Assembly (NCBI GenBank): GCA_009920585.1
Contig: RFZT01000035.1
Location: 1 to 13,026 of the forward strand
DNA: 13,026 nt
Direction: 5' to 3'
Origin: a bacterium
GTDB lineage: Bacteria > Verrucomicrobiota > Verrucomicrobiia > Chthoniobacterales > Terrimicrobiaceae
A program made the translations under genes and the position numbers. Every line of letters begins with the position of its first letter. The first letter of the stretch is position 1. Below, piece by piece: positions 1 through 5,863 of this stretch. The notes below the pieces were generated by a model, which ran no database searches, was not told the origin of the DNA, and saw only the letters and a program-made list of their open reading frames with translations.

Positions 1-268
1 GAGCACCTTGCCGAGTTCGACGCCCCATTGGTCGAAGGAGTTGATGTCCCAGAGGACGCCTTGGGTGAAGACACTCATTTCGTAGAGGGAGACGAGGCTG
101 CCGAGGATGGCGGGGGTGAGTTTTTCGACGGGGATGACATTGGACGGGCGGTTGCCGTCGAAGACGCGGTGCGGGGCGAGTGCCTTCGGCTTCGACTTCG
201 GCGAGGGTTTTTCCGAAGGCGAGGGCTTGGGTTTGCGCAAGGACATTGGACATCATTGAGCAAGGTCA
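1..268 (-). pseudogene. Partial duplicate of pgi 3' region, frameshifted, cut by left window edge
   Basis: This segment is a diverged direct repeat of the 3' part of the intact pgi gene to its right: bases 1-253 align with 1112-1375 at roughly 80% identity by eye. Read on the minus strand it gives MSNVLAQTQALAFGKTL..., matching Pgi from about residue 417. The copy lacks 11 bases where Pgi encodes TPSALAP, so the frame shifts. After the shift it again encodes close Pgi sequence, including the VFTQGVLW and FDQWGVELGK region. Homology fades on the right at about 268, after a 4-base insertion, where the toxin-partner gene ends. With no start region and a frameshift it cannot encode a functional isomerase. 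How far it continues to the left is unknown. It is either the relic of a tandem duplication or a residue of recombination. Confidence 0.85.
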
Positions 269-457
269 GTAGGAGGCAGGACGCAGGCAGGCATTTGGTG
301 GATTGCGTTCGCTCTTTTGTTTTTGCTCGCGATCTTGAAGTGACCGAATCATCGCCATCACATCGAAATTATGCTTGGCAGCGAGTGCGGTTTTGATGCT
401 ACGCACCTCGGCCATAACTGGATCGGGGCGAATTAGTAGAGAGTCAATTGTCTTCAT
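266..457 (-). CDS. Small partner (putative antitoxin) of VapC-like toxin
   Basis: A 63-residue protein whose ATG lies inside the end of the PIN toxin gene, giving a 14-base overlap that suggests translational coupling. It has a charged, helical central part (DPVMAEVRSIKTALAAKH, then NFDVMAMIRSLQDREQKQ). This resembles small proteins I recall beside this type of PIN toxin in cyanobacteria, Verrucomicrobia and other bacteria. That link is from memory, not a search. No DNA-binding ribbon-helix-helix or AbrB fold is evident, so an antitoxin role is inferred from its position. The last residues (about 52-63, NPPNACLRPASY) do not resemble the rest, and the stop codon falls in the first bases of the pgi duplicate. 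The original C-terminus may therefore have been replaced at that junction. The toxin gene comes first in the transcript. Confidence 0.7.
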   Translation of the reverse strand: MKTIDSLLIRPDPVMAEVRSIKTALAAKHNFDVMAMIRSLQDREQKQKSERNPPNACLRPASY

Positions 458-926
458 TGTTTTGTAGTAGTTCTTCGGGACTGCACATCACCGGAAAATG
501 GAAACCGAAGTCTTGAACTGTCTTGCGCAAGCGATCCTGGATAAAGGGATTGGCGATATGCTTGAAGTTCCATGTTACAAGATAGTCCATCCCGTGTGCA
601 GATGCCACCGCAATATGAATCGCATCAGAGGCGGCTTTGTCGGGAATCAATCCGCTGCTCACAAGTTTAACAGCGAGGTTGCCAATCTCATCCGTGATTT
701 CCAACCGTGTGACTTTCTCCAAGAGCTTCAGCCTCATTTGAGCCATTTCTTCATCACCTTCCCCAGCTTCATCTATTGCCTCCAAAGAAGTGAAAATCTC
801 CAATCCCGAGCAACCAGAATCCCACCAGAGCCGCGTGCTCGCTTGGCGGGAAGCCTGAAGCAGATTCAGAGAACTGCGAGCCACGTAGTAGCTGGGTATG
901 GTGGTTTCAATATATGCGCTTGGCAT
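444..926 (-). CDS. VapC-family PIN-domain toxin (putative endoribonuclease)
   Basis: A 160-residue single PIN-domain protein. The first acidic position is in YIETTIPSY (Glu7), replacing the more usual Asp of DTN. A second is in EAIDEAGEGD (about Asp52/Glu53). The C-terminal half has the classic block DAIHIAVASAHGMDYLVTWN with Asp101 and Asp114, followed by FKHIAN. A CSPEELL tail (about 148-154) is typical of this VapC subgroup. These acids would bind the Mg2+ or Mn2+ used to cleave RNA, commonly tRNA or rRNA in VapC proteins. All the expected acidic residues are present, so the toxin is probably active. It overlaps the small downstream gene, as in a toxin-antitoxin operon. A TTGACT element lies about 55 bases upstream but has only a poor -10 partner, so its promoter is unresolved. 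The target RNA cannot be predicted. Confidence 0.85.
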   Translation of the reverse strand: MPSAYIETTIPSYYVARSSLNLLQASRQASTRLWWDSGCSGLEIFTSLEAIDEAGEGDEEMAQMRLKLLEKVTRLEITDEIGNLAVKLVSSGLIPDKAASDAIHIAVASAHGMDYLVTWNFKHIANPFIQDRLRKTVQDFGFHFPVMCSPEELLQNNEDN

Positions 927-1003
927 GAGATGAGAATTTTTTGGCCACCTTTACTTGAGCACACAAATTTCATGTTTATGAGTCAAGACAAGAAAGCGAA
1001 CAA

Positions 1004-2623
1004 TTAAAGTGCTTTCATCTTCCGATACCTGCGAATCAGCGAATTCGTGCTGCAGTCGTGTTTCAGGTCGGGCTCGCCTGTGGATTCGAGTTCGGGGATG
1101 ATGCGTTGGGCGAGCACCTTGCCGAGTTCGACGCCCCATTGATCGAAGGGATTGATATTCCAGAGCACGCCTTGCGTGAAGACACTCATTTCGTAGAGCG
1201 AGACGAGACGCCCGAGCGCAGCGGGAGTAAGTTTTTCGCCCATGATGACATTCGATGGGCGGTTGCCTTCAAAAACGCGATGGGGGGCTAGCGCGGACGG
1301 GGTGCCTTCCGCCTCGACCTGTTCGAGTGTTTTTCCGAAGGCGAGCGCCTCGGTTTGGGCAAAGACATTCGACATGAGCAGGTCGTGATGGCGACCGAGG
1401 GGATTCAGCGACTTGGCGAAGGCGATGAAGTCGCAAGGGATGAGGCGCGTGCCTTGGTGGATGAGTTGGTAGAAGGAATGCTGGCCGTTCGTCCCGGGTT
1501 CGCCCCAGTAGATCGGGCCGGTATCGGCGTCCACCTCAGTGCCGTCGAGTTGAACGTGCTTGCCGTTGCTTTCCATTGTGAGTTGCTGCAGGTAGGCGGG
1601 AAAGCGCTTCAGATATTGCTCGTAGGGGAGGACAGCAATGGTCTGTGCACCAAAAAAGTCGTTATACCAGAGCGCGAGGAGACCGTGGAGAACAGGGATA
1701 TTTTGCTCAAAGGGAGCGGTCCGAAAATGCTCATCCATCTCGTGAAACCCGGCGAGCATATCGCGGAAATGATCCGGCCCAAGGGCGATCATATTCGAAA
1801 GGCCGATGGCGGAATCCATGGAATAGCGTCCCCCCACCCAATCCCAAAATCCAAACATGTTGGCGGTATCGATACCGAAGGCGGAAACCTTTTCGGCATT
1901 CGTCGAGACGGCAACGAAATGCCTCGCGACGGCGGACGCATCACCACCGAGGCCGGCGAGCGACCATTCGCGCGCTGTCGCGGCGTTGGTCATGGTCTCG
2001 AGGGTGGTGAAGGTTTTTGAGGAGATGATGAAAAGGGTCTCGGAAGGATCGAGGTCATGCGTGGCCTCGGCGAAGTCGGTGCCATCCACATTGGACACAA
2101 AGCGGAAGGTGAGCGAGCGGTCAGTGTAGTGCCGGAGCGCTTCGTAGGCCATAACGGGGCCGAGATCGGAACCGCCGATGCCGATGTTGACGATGTTTTT
2201 GATGCGCTTGCCCGTGTGTCCCTTCCACTCGCCAGTGCGGATGCGGTTGGAAAATACGGCCATGCGGTCGAGGACTTCGTGAACCTCGGGAATGACGTCC
2301 ACCCCATCAACCTTGACCGAGGCTGTGCGAGGCGCACGAAGAGCGGTGTGCAGGACGGCACGATCCTCGGTGATGTTGATTTTATCACCTCGGAACATCG
2401 CGTCGATCCGGTCGCGAAGACCGGCGGCATTGGCGAGTTCGATAAGGGATTTCACCGTGTCCTCGGTGATCAGGTTTTTCGAGTAATCAAAAAAGAGCCC
2501 AGCGGCTTCGATCTGGAATTTCTCCGCGCGTTGAGGATCTACCTCGAAGAGTTCAGAAAGGTGAGGGAGGGTTTCAGCTTGATCGGTGAGCGAGTCCCAA
2601 GCGGGGTGTGAAGTGAGGTGCAT
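1004..2623 (-). CDS. pgi: Glucose-6-phosphate isomerase
   Basis: A 539-residue cytosolic enzyme that interconverts glucose-6-phosphate and fructose-6-phosphate, linking glycolysis, gluconeogenesis and the pentose phosphate pathway. It contains both family signatures: DWVGGRYSMDSAIG (residues 261-274) and GVLWNINPFDQWGVELGK (485-502). Visible catalytic residues are Glu351 in MESNGK (the proton-transfer base), His389 in LIHQG (ring opening) and Lys502. Phosphate-binding SIS-domain segments include IGIGGSDLGP (147-156) and SSKTFTT (201-207). The length matches the usual ~550 residues, so the gene looks complete. The ATG start is directly preceded by CTCCT, part of an A/T-rich leader shared with gnd. 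No Shine-Dalgarno site is visible. It lies downstream of gnd on the same strand with a 143-base gap and may be co-transcribed. A degenerate partial copy lies past the toxin module. Confidence 0.97.
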   Translation of the reverse strand: MHLTSHPAWDSLTDQAETLPHLSELFEVDPQRAEKFQIEAAGLFFDYSKNLITEDTVKSLIELANAAGLRDRIDAMFRGDKINITEDRAVLHTALRAPRTASVKVDGVDVIPEVHEVLDRMAVFSNRIRTGEWKGHTGKRIKNIVNIGIGGSDLGPVMAYEALRHYTDRSLTFRFVSNVDGTDFAEATHDLDPSETLFIISSKTFTTLETMTNAATAREWSLAGLGGDASAVARHFVAVSTNAEKVSAFGIDTANMFGFWDWVGGRYSMDSAIGLSNMIALGPDHFRDMLAGFHEMDEHFRTAPFEQNIPVLHGLLALWYNDFFGAQTIAVLPYEQYLKRFPAYLQQLTMESNGKHVQLDGTEVDADTGPIYWGEPGTNGQHSFYQLIHQGTRLIPCDFIAFAKSLNPLGRHHDLLMSNVFAQTEALAFGKTLEQVEAEGTPSALAPHRVFEGNRPSNVIMGEKLTPAALGRLVSLYEMSVFTQGVLWNINPFDQWGVELGKVLAQRIIPELESTGEPDLKHDCSTNSLIRRYRKMKAL

Positions 2624-2662
2624 AGGAGTTTTAAGTTTTAAGAATTAAGTTTTAAGTGATTT
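2624..2662 (-). repeat. A/T-rich leader with CTTAAAACT repeats before pgi
   Basis: On the coding strand this leader has three copies of CTTAAAACT, the last two overlapping, plus a CTTAATTCTTAA palindrome. It ends CTTAAAACTCCTATG at the pgi start codon. The same final 15 bases and a similar layout precede gnd. CTCCT beside the ATG resembles the anti-Shine-Dalgarno core rather than a ribosome binding site, so initiation here is probably Shine-Dalgarno-independent. Whether this is a control element or a dispersed repeat is unclear. Confidence 0.6.
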
Positions 2663-2737
2663 TGAATGCGGGGGTCAGGGACAAAAGAGGGAGTGGTTCG
2701 ATGGCGGAAAAAGTGGCTTTTTTTTGACTTTAAATTC

Positions 2738-2769
2738 CTCCTCCGTGCTCTCTGTGTTCTCTGTGGTCA
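2738..2769 (-). repeat. Dispersed CCACAGAG/CACGGAGG-type intergenic repeat
   Basis: Read on the minus strand, the segment starts TGACCACAGAGAACACAG and continues with GAGCACGGAGGAG. It is a run of related 8-9 base units (CCACAGAG, ACACAGAG, GCACGGAG). Short intergenic repeats of this kind, spuriously translated as HREHREH, are familiar to me from many environmental genomes. It begins exactly at the gnd stop codon. A shorter related piece lies at 3866-3884. Confidence 0.6.
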
Positions 2770-3783
2770 ATCCTTTTTTTCGAGGTGGCCACCAAATTGA
2801 TAGCGCATGGCGGAAAGAAGTTTATCTTGGAAATCGGAATCGCCTCGGGAACTAAAGCGTTCGTAAAGAGCCGTGGTGAGAACGGGAACGGGGACACCCT
2901 CATCGATAGCGGCCTTGATCGTCCAACGCCCTTCGCCAGAGTCGCTGACACGGCCGGCAAAATCTTTGAGTGAAGGATCCTTGACGAGCGAGTTTGCCGT
3001 GAGATCGAGGAGCCAACTGGCGACGACGCTTCCTCGCCGCCAGACTTCAGAAATATCCGTCAGGTTGAAATCAAACTGGTAATGTTCCGGATCGCGGAGC
3101 GGTGTTGTTTCCGCATCGATGGTTTGTGTTTTTACACCGATGTTCGCATTTTTGAGGACATTCATGCCTTCTGCGTAGGCGGCCATGATGCCGTATTCGA
3201 TGCCGTTGTGAACCATTTTGACGAAATGTCCAGCGCCGTTTGCTCCGCAGTGGAGGTAACCGAGTTCGGCAGTGCCTTGATTTTCAGGGCGTCCCACAGT
3301 GCGCGGGATGTCGCCGATGCCGGGTGCGAGTGTGCGGAAGATCGGATCGAGGCGCTGGACGATTTCGTTCTCGCCACCGATCATCATGCAATACCCACGC
3401 TCGAGGCCCCAGACGCCGCCGCTGGTTCCGACATCGACATAATGGATTCCTTTGGGCGCGATGTGCTTGGCGCGGCGGATATCGTCGATGTAGTAGGAAT
3501 TGCCGCCGTCGATGATGGTGTCGCCTTTTTCCAGGAGCGGGAGGAGTTCCTCGATGGTGGAGTCCACTGCAGCCGCTGGCACCATAAGCCAAATGGCGCG
3601 AGGGGCTTCCAGCTTGGAAACGAAATCTGCGAGGGATGTCGCACCAGTGGCGCCTTCTTTGACGAGGGAGTCAATGGCGGTTTGCGAGCGGTCAAAGACA
3701 GTAGCTTTGTGACCATTGCGAAGAAGACGGAGGACCATGTTGGCCCCCATGCGGCCGAGGCCGATCATACCGAGTTGGGACAT
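2767..3783 (-). CDS. gnd: 6-phosphogluconate dehydrogenase, decarboxylating (short form)
   Basis: A 338-residue cytosolic enzyme that oxidatively decarboxylates 6-phosphogluconate to ribulose-5-phosphate. The N-terminus has the Rossmann dinucleotide motif GLGRMGAN (Gly8-x-Gly10-xx-Gly13). Further blocks are IIDGGNSYY (about 90-98), the substrate-binding SGG (121-123), and GAGHFVKMVHNGIEYG with catalytic Lys189 and Asn193. DSGEGRWT (281-288) belongs to the short GntZ/YqeC-like branch, which lacks the long C-terminal domain of the ~470-residue E. coli enzyme, so the length is normal for this branch. After the second beta strand the sequence is FDRS: Asp31 hints at NAD+ and Arg32 at NADP+, so cofactor choice is unresolved. 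No zwf or pgl gene is in the window. It lies upstream of pgi with the same leader sequence. The stop codon abuts a dispersed repeat. Confidence 0.95.
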   Translation of the reverse strand: MSQLGMIGLGRMGANMVLRLLRNGHKATVFDRSQTAIDSLVKEGATGATSLADFVSKLEAPRAIWLMVPAAAVDSTIEELLPLLEKGDTIIDGGNSYYIDDIRRAKHIAPKGIHYVDVGTSGGVWGLERGYCMMIGGENEIVQRLDPIFRTLAPGIGDIPRTVGRPENQGTAELGYLHCGANGAGHFVKMVHNGIEYGIMAAYAEGMNVLKNANIGVKTQTIDAETTPLRDPEHYQFDFNLTDISEVWRRGSVVASWLLDLTANSLVKDPSLKDFAGRVSDSGEGRWTIKAAIDEGVPVPVLTTALYERFSSRGDSDFQDKLLSAMRYQFGGHLEKKD

Positions 3784-3819
3784 AGGAGTTTTAAGGATTA
3801 AGGGTTAGGTTTTAAGTTG
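3784..3819 (-). repeat. A/T-rich leader before gnd, related to the pgi leader
   Basis: The coding strand reads CTTAAAACCTAACCCTTAAT and then CCTTAAAACTCCT up to the gnd ATG. Its last 15 bases, including the ATG, are identical to those at pgi, and the order of CTTAAAAC, CTTAAT and CTTAAAACT elements is similar. No Shine-Dalgarno sequence is present. Two unrelated coding sequences share it, so it is either a regulatory leader or a mobile intergenic repeat. Confidence 0.6.
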
Positions 3820-3865
3820 ATGGTTGTTTGGGAGTCGTCGGAAAGCGGAATCGGTTGGTGGGGAT

Positions 3866-3884
3866 TTTTAACCACGGAGGACAG
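3866..3884 (+). repeat. Partial copy of the dispersed CCACGGAGGACA repeat
   Basis: The plus strand reads TTTTAACCACGGAGGACAGG, resembling the end of the repeat family seen at 2738-2769 (CACGGAGGA units). It overlaps the last codons and TAA stop of the coxB-like remnant, so the stop of that open frame comes from the repeat. Only one to two units are present, hence moderate confidence. Confidence 0.4.
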
Positions 3885-4185
3885 GCATGTAGCAACCGGG
3901 CCTGAGGGAGTCGGGTTCATCAAGGCATGGGCGAAACTGGATAAGAACAAAGACCAAAACGCCAACAACGATCAAAAAAATGCCGAGCGTGACCAATAGC
4001 ACCAATTGAGTCGGCTCCAAAAGCATTTGGGCGGGTCGCGAGAGAGGCTTGAAAATATTCGCTACCAGATGAACGTCCCCAGACTCCGCAGCTTGTGCCA
4101 AACTCAATCCGAGCACTGCCACTAAAACGGAAAAGCTGACGCCATTTAGTGCACTGAGAATTTTGTTGAGCCAATAAGGAACCAC
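3868..4185 (-). pseudogene. Truncated cytochrome c oxidase subunit II-like N-terminus
   Basis: A 105-residue open frame, assuming the GTG at 4185; the first in-frame ATG lies inside htrA. It has an N-terminal hydrophobic, signal-peptide-like segment (VSFSVLVAVLGLSLAQA). Then comes NIFKPLSRPAQMLLEPTQL and a strong membrane helix ending FVLIQFR. This order, with a Pro-Ala motif before the helix and an Arg at its end, resembles the start of cytochrome c oxidase subunit II (CoxB). After FR the resemblance stops, and the frame ends about 20 residues later inside a dispersed repeat. The second membrane helix and the CuA cupredoxin domain are absent. It is therefore most likely a remnant left by rearrangement. 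A genuine small membrane protein cannot be excluded. It starts 91 bases after the htrA stop, and no other respiratory gene is nearby. Confidence 0.55.
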
Positions 4186-4276
4186 GGGGAATATGAGCAA
4201 CAATTCCCTACCTTGATGCAAGTTTTTTTTGCCTAACTCCCTACCCAAAACAAATCCCGGCACCACATCCGATTGA

Positions 4277-5722
4277 TCAGGGCTTGAGGATAGCAAACGT
4301 CTTCTGGCCCCGTCGCTCCAGCAGAAGAAGAACCCCGTGATCCTCGTCAGCGAGACTGATCGCGGCCTCGATATCGTCCGGGCCAAACACTGGACGCCCC
4401 CCAGCTTCGGTGATCACATCCCCGACCTCGAGTCCGGCTGCTGCGGAGGCGCTATAAGGCTCGACTTCTGTGATAACAACTCCGCCGCTTTCCTTCCGGT
4501 GGAGTTGGAGTGCGGCAAGGTTTTCTGGAGTCGCGCTTTTGACCGTGAGTCCGGGAGTCGACGGGGGTGCAGAGGGATTCGAGCGAGGAGTTGGCGGCTT
4601 GGATGCTGGGCGGCGTACAGATGCACGCATGAACTTGTCCGGTTGCTCACCGGTTTTCACAGCGATGCGGAGGGCTTTCCCCTGCCTCACAATGTCGAGT
4701 GCCACACTTTGGCCGATTTTTTTAGTCAAAATTTCCCGCTGTAAGTCGGAGGCAAGCTCGACAGTTTTGCCGTCGACTTTTGTGATCACATCGCCCGGTG
4801 CCAAATCGCTCATTTGCGCTGGGGCTCCGGGCTCAACGCCTCGCACAACAACTCCCCGGGTCGCGCCCTGAAACATGCCTCGCCACTGCTTCAAATCCTC
4901 AAGACTGGCAATAGAAACTCCCAACCATGGCCGACTCACGTAGCCCTTGGATACGATTTGGCTCGCGACGTCTTTCGCTGCATTGATGGGAATCGCAAAG
5001 CCAACGCCACGATTGTTGCCACTAATAAGCGTGTTGATGCCGATCACTCGGCCTTGGATATCGCAGAGCGGGCCGCCGCTATTGCCGGGGTTGATTGAGG
5101 TATCGGTCTGGAGATATTCATCGTAGTGACCTCCAAGTCCGAGATTGCGACCCTTCGCGCTCACAACACCAAATGTGAACGTGTAGGGGAGCTCCATCGG
5201 GGTGCCGATGGCAAAAGCAAATTCGCCAACCTTCACCGCATCGCTATCGCCTAACTCCGCAATAGGGAGATCCGGGGCGTTGATTTTCAAGACGGCGAGG
5301 TCGCTGCGTTCATCAGCGCCTATGACTTCAGCCGAAAAACGACGTCCATCTTTGAGCTTCACGGAAATATCCACGGCATCAGCGATCACGTGGTTGTTGG
5401 TGAGGATCTGGCCATCCGCGCTAATGATAAAACCCGAACCAATATTCGGGGAAACCTCGGGTGCCGGGCCGTTATTTTCGGGCTGAACACGGTAAGGAAC
5501 GCCGTTGGGGCCTCGAAAAAATAACTCCAACCCATCGGGAACCGCGCTGGCAGGTTGACCTTTAGCCTCGATCACCACCACTGAAGGCGAGGCCTTTGAG
5601 AAAACGGATGAAAACGACGCATTCAGTTGCTGCAAAATCGGAATTGGAGGGGCGACCGGCTCCGCAGCCATGGAAGTGACGGCCAGCATTGGAAAGGCGA
5701 AAATACAAAACGGCTTCATCAT
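4277..5722 (-). CDS. HtrA/DegP-like periplasmic serine protease with two PDZ domains
   Basis: A 481-residue secreted quality-control protease of the trypsin-like Do family (MEROPS S1C). I chose the ATG at 5722 (or 5719) because a signal peptide, MMKPFCIFAFPMLAVTSMAAEP, follows directly. The frame opens 39 codons further upstream, but those residues spoil the signal peptide and would overlap the rpoN promoter. ATG 5752 is another option. The catalytic triad is complete: His111 in LTNNHVIADAV, Asp141 in RSDLAVLKI and Ser215 in NPGNSGGPL. PDZ1 spans about 260-358 (RPWLGVSI... to RQGKALRIAV). A Pro/Ser-rich linker covers about 370-390, and PDZ2 runs to the end with a GLEVGDVI core. The length fits DegP/DegQ (~475). 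It probably degrades or refolds damaged envelope proteins. It is transcribed divergently from rpoN. No clear sigma-70 or sigma-E promoter was recognised. Confidence 0.95.
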   Translation of the reverse strand: MMKPFCIFAFPMLAVTSMAAEPVAPPIPILQQLNASFSSVFSKASPSVVVIEAKGQPASAVPDGLELFFRGPNGVPYRVQPENNGPAPEVSPNIGSGFIISADGQILTNNHVIADAVDISVKLKDGRRFSAEVIGADERSDLAVLKINAPDLPIAELGDSDAVKVGEFAFAIGTPMELPYTFTFGVVSAKGRNLGLGGHYDEYLQTDTSINPGNSGGPLCDIQGRVIGINTLISGNNRGVGFAIPINAAKDVASQIVSKGYVSRPWLGVSIASLEDLKQWRGMFQGATRGVVVRGVEPGAPAQMSDLAPGDVITKVDGKTVELASDLQREILTKKIGQSVALDIVRQGKALRIAVKTGEQPDKFMRASVRRPASKPPTPRSNPSAPPSTPGLTVKSATPENLAALQLHRKESGGVVITEVEPYSASAAAGLEVGDVITEAGGRPVFGPDDIEAAISLADEDHGVLLLLERRGQKTFAILKP

Positions 5723-5809
5723 GCTGTGCAAATTACAACGAAGCAGACGCATTTCAAGTGGCAGACAGCATTTTTTCCAAAAAAACGAATCTTTACGCTC
5801 GACCATAAT

Positions 5810-5825
5810 TGGCGCGGAAATTGCT
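5810..5825 (+). promoter_or_regulatory. Sigma-54 (-24/-12) promoter upstream of rpoN
   Basis: TGGCGCGGAAATTGCT differs by one base from the sigma-54 consensus TGGCACG-N4-TTGCW. The invariant GG and GC pairs have the required 10 bases between them. The GC lies 40 bases before the rpoN ATG, so transcription from about 12 bases downstream would give a leader of roughly 28 bases. The orientation, spacing and neighbour all fit an autoregulatory promoter. An enhancer-binding activator would be needed, and none is encoded in the window. Weak repeats (GCAGAC at 5743 and 5761) lie upstream, but I cannot assign them as activator sites. Confidence 0.65.
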
Positions 5826-5863
5826 TGCAGAAGCAGCATTCATGCCTGACGATTATTCGGAAT

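Noticed and set aside
28..396. Open frame of 122 codons on the plus strand over the left edge
   Set aside because: It is antisense to the pgi remnant and runs on into the toxin-partner gene. Its first part mirrors the antisense of intact pgi, so it is a shadow frame.
958..986. TTGACT-17-TGTGCT as a promoter for the toxin gene
   Set aside because: The -35 is good but the -10 is very poor at spacings of 16 to 18.
2706..2730. AAAAAG-TGG-CTTTTT hairpin as a terminator between gnd and pgi
   Set aside because: The stem is almost all A-T with a three-base loop and no GC core, so it would be unstable.
3082..3801. Open frame of 239 codons antisense to gnd
   Set aside because: It lies almost wholly antisense to gnd, a well-recognised enzyme with all its motifs. 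Its composition is typical of a mirrored GC-rich gene, and no domain is recognisable.
5723..5839. Upstream ATG at 5839 as the htrA start
   Set aside because: The extra 39 residues precede a clear signal peptide and would place the rpoN sigma-54 promoter inside coding sequence.
5627..5863. N-terminal extension of the rpoN frame
   Set aside because: It is antisense to the htrA 5' end and unlike sigma-54 region I, which begins just after 5864.
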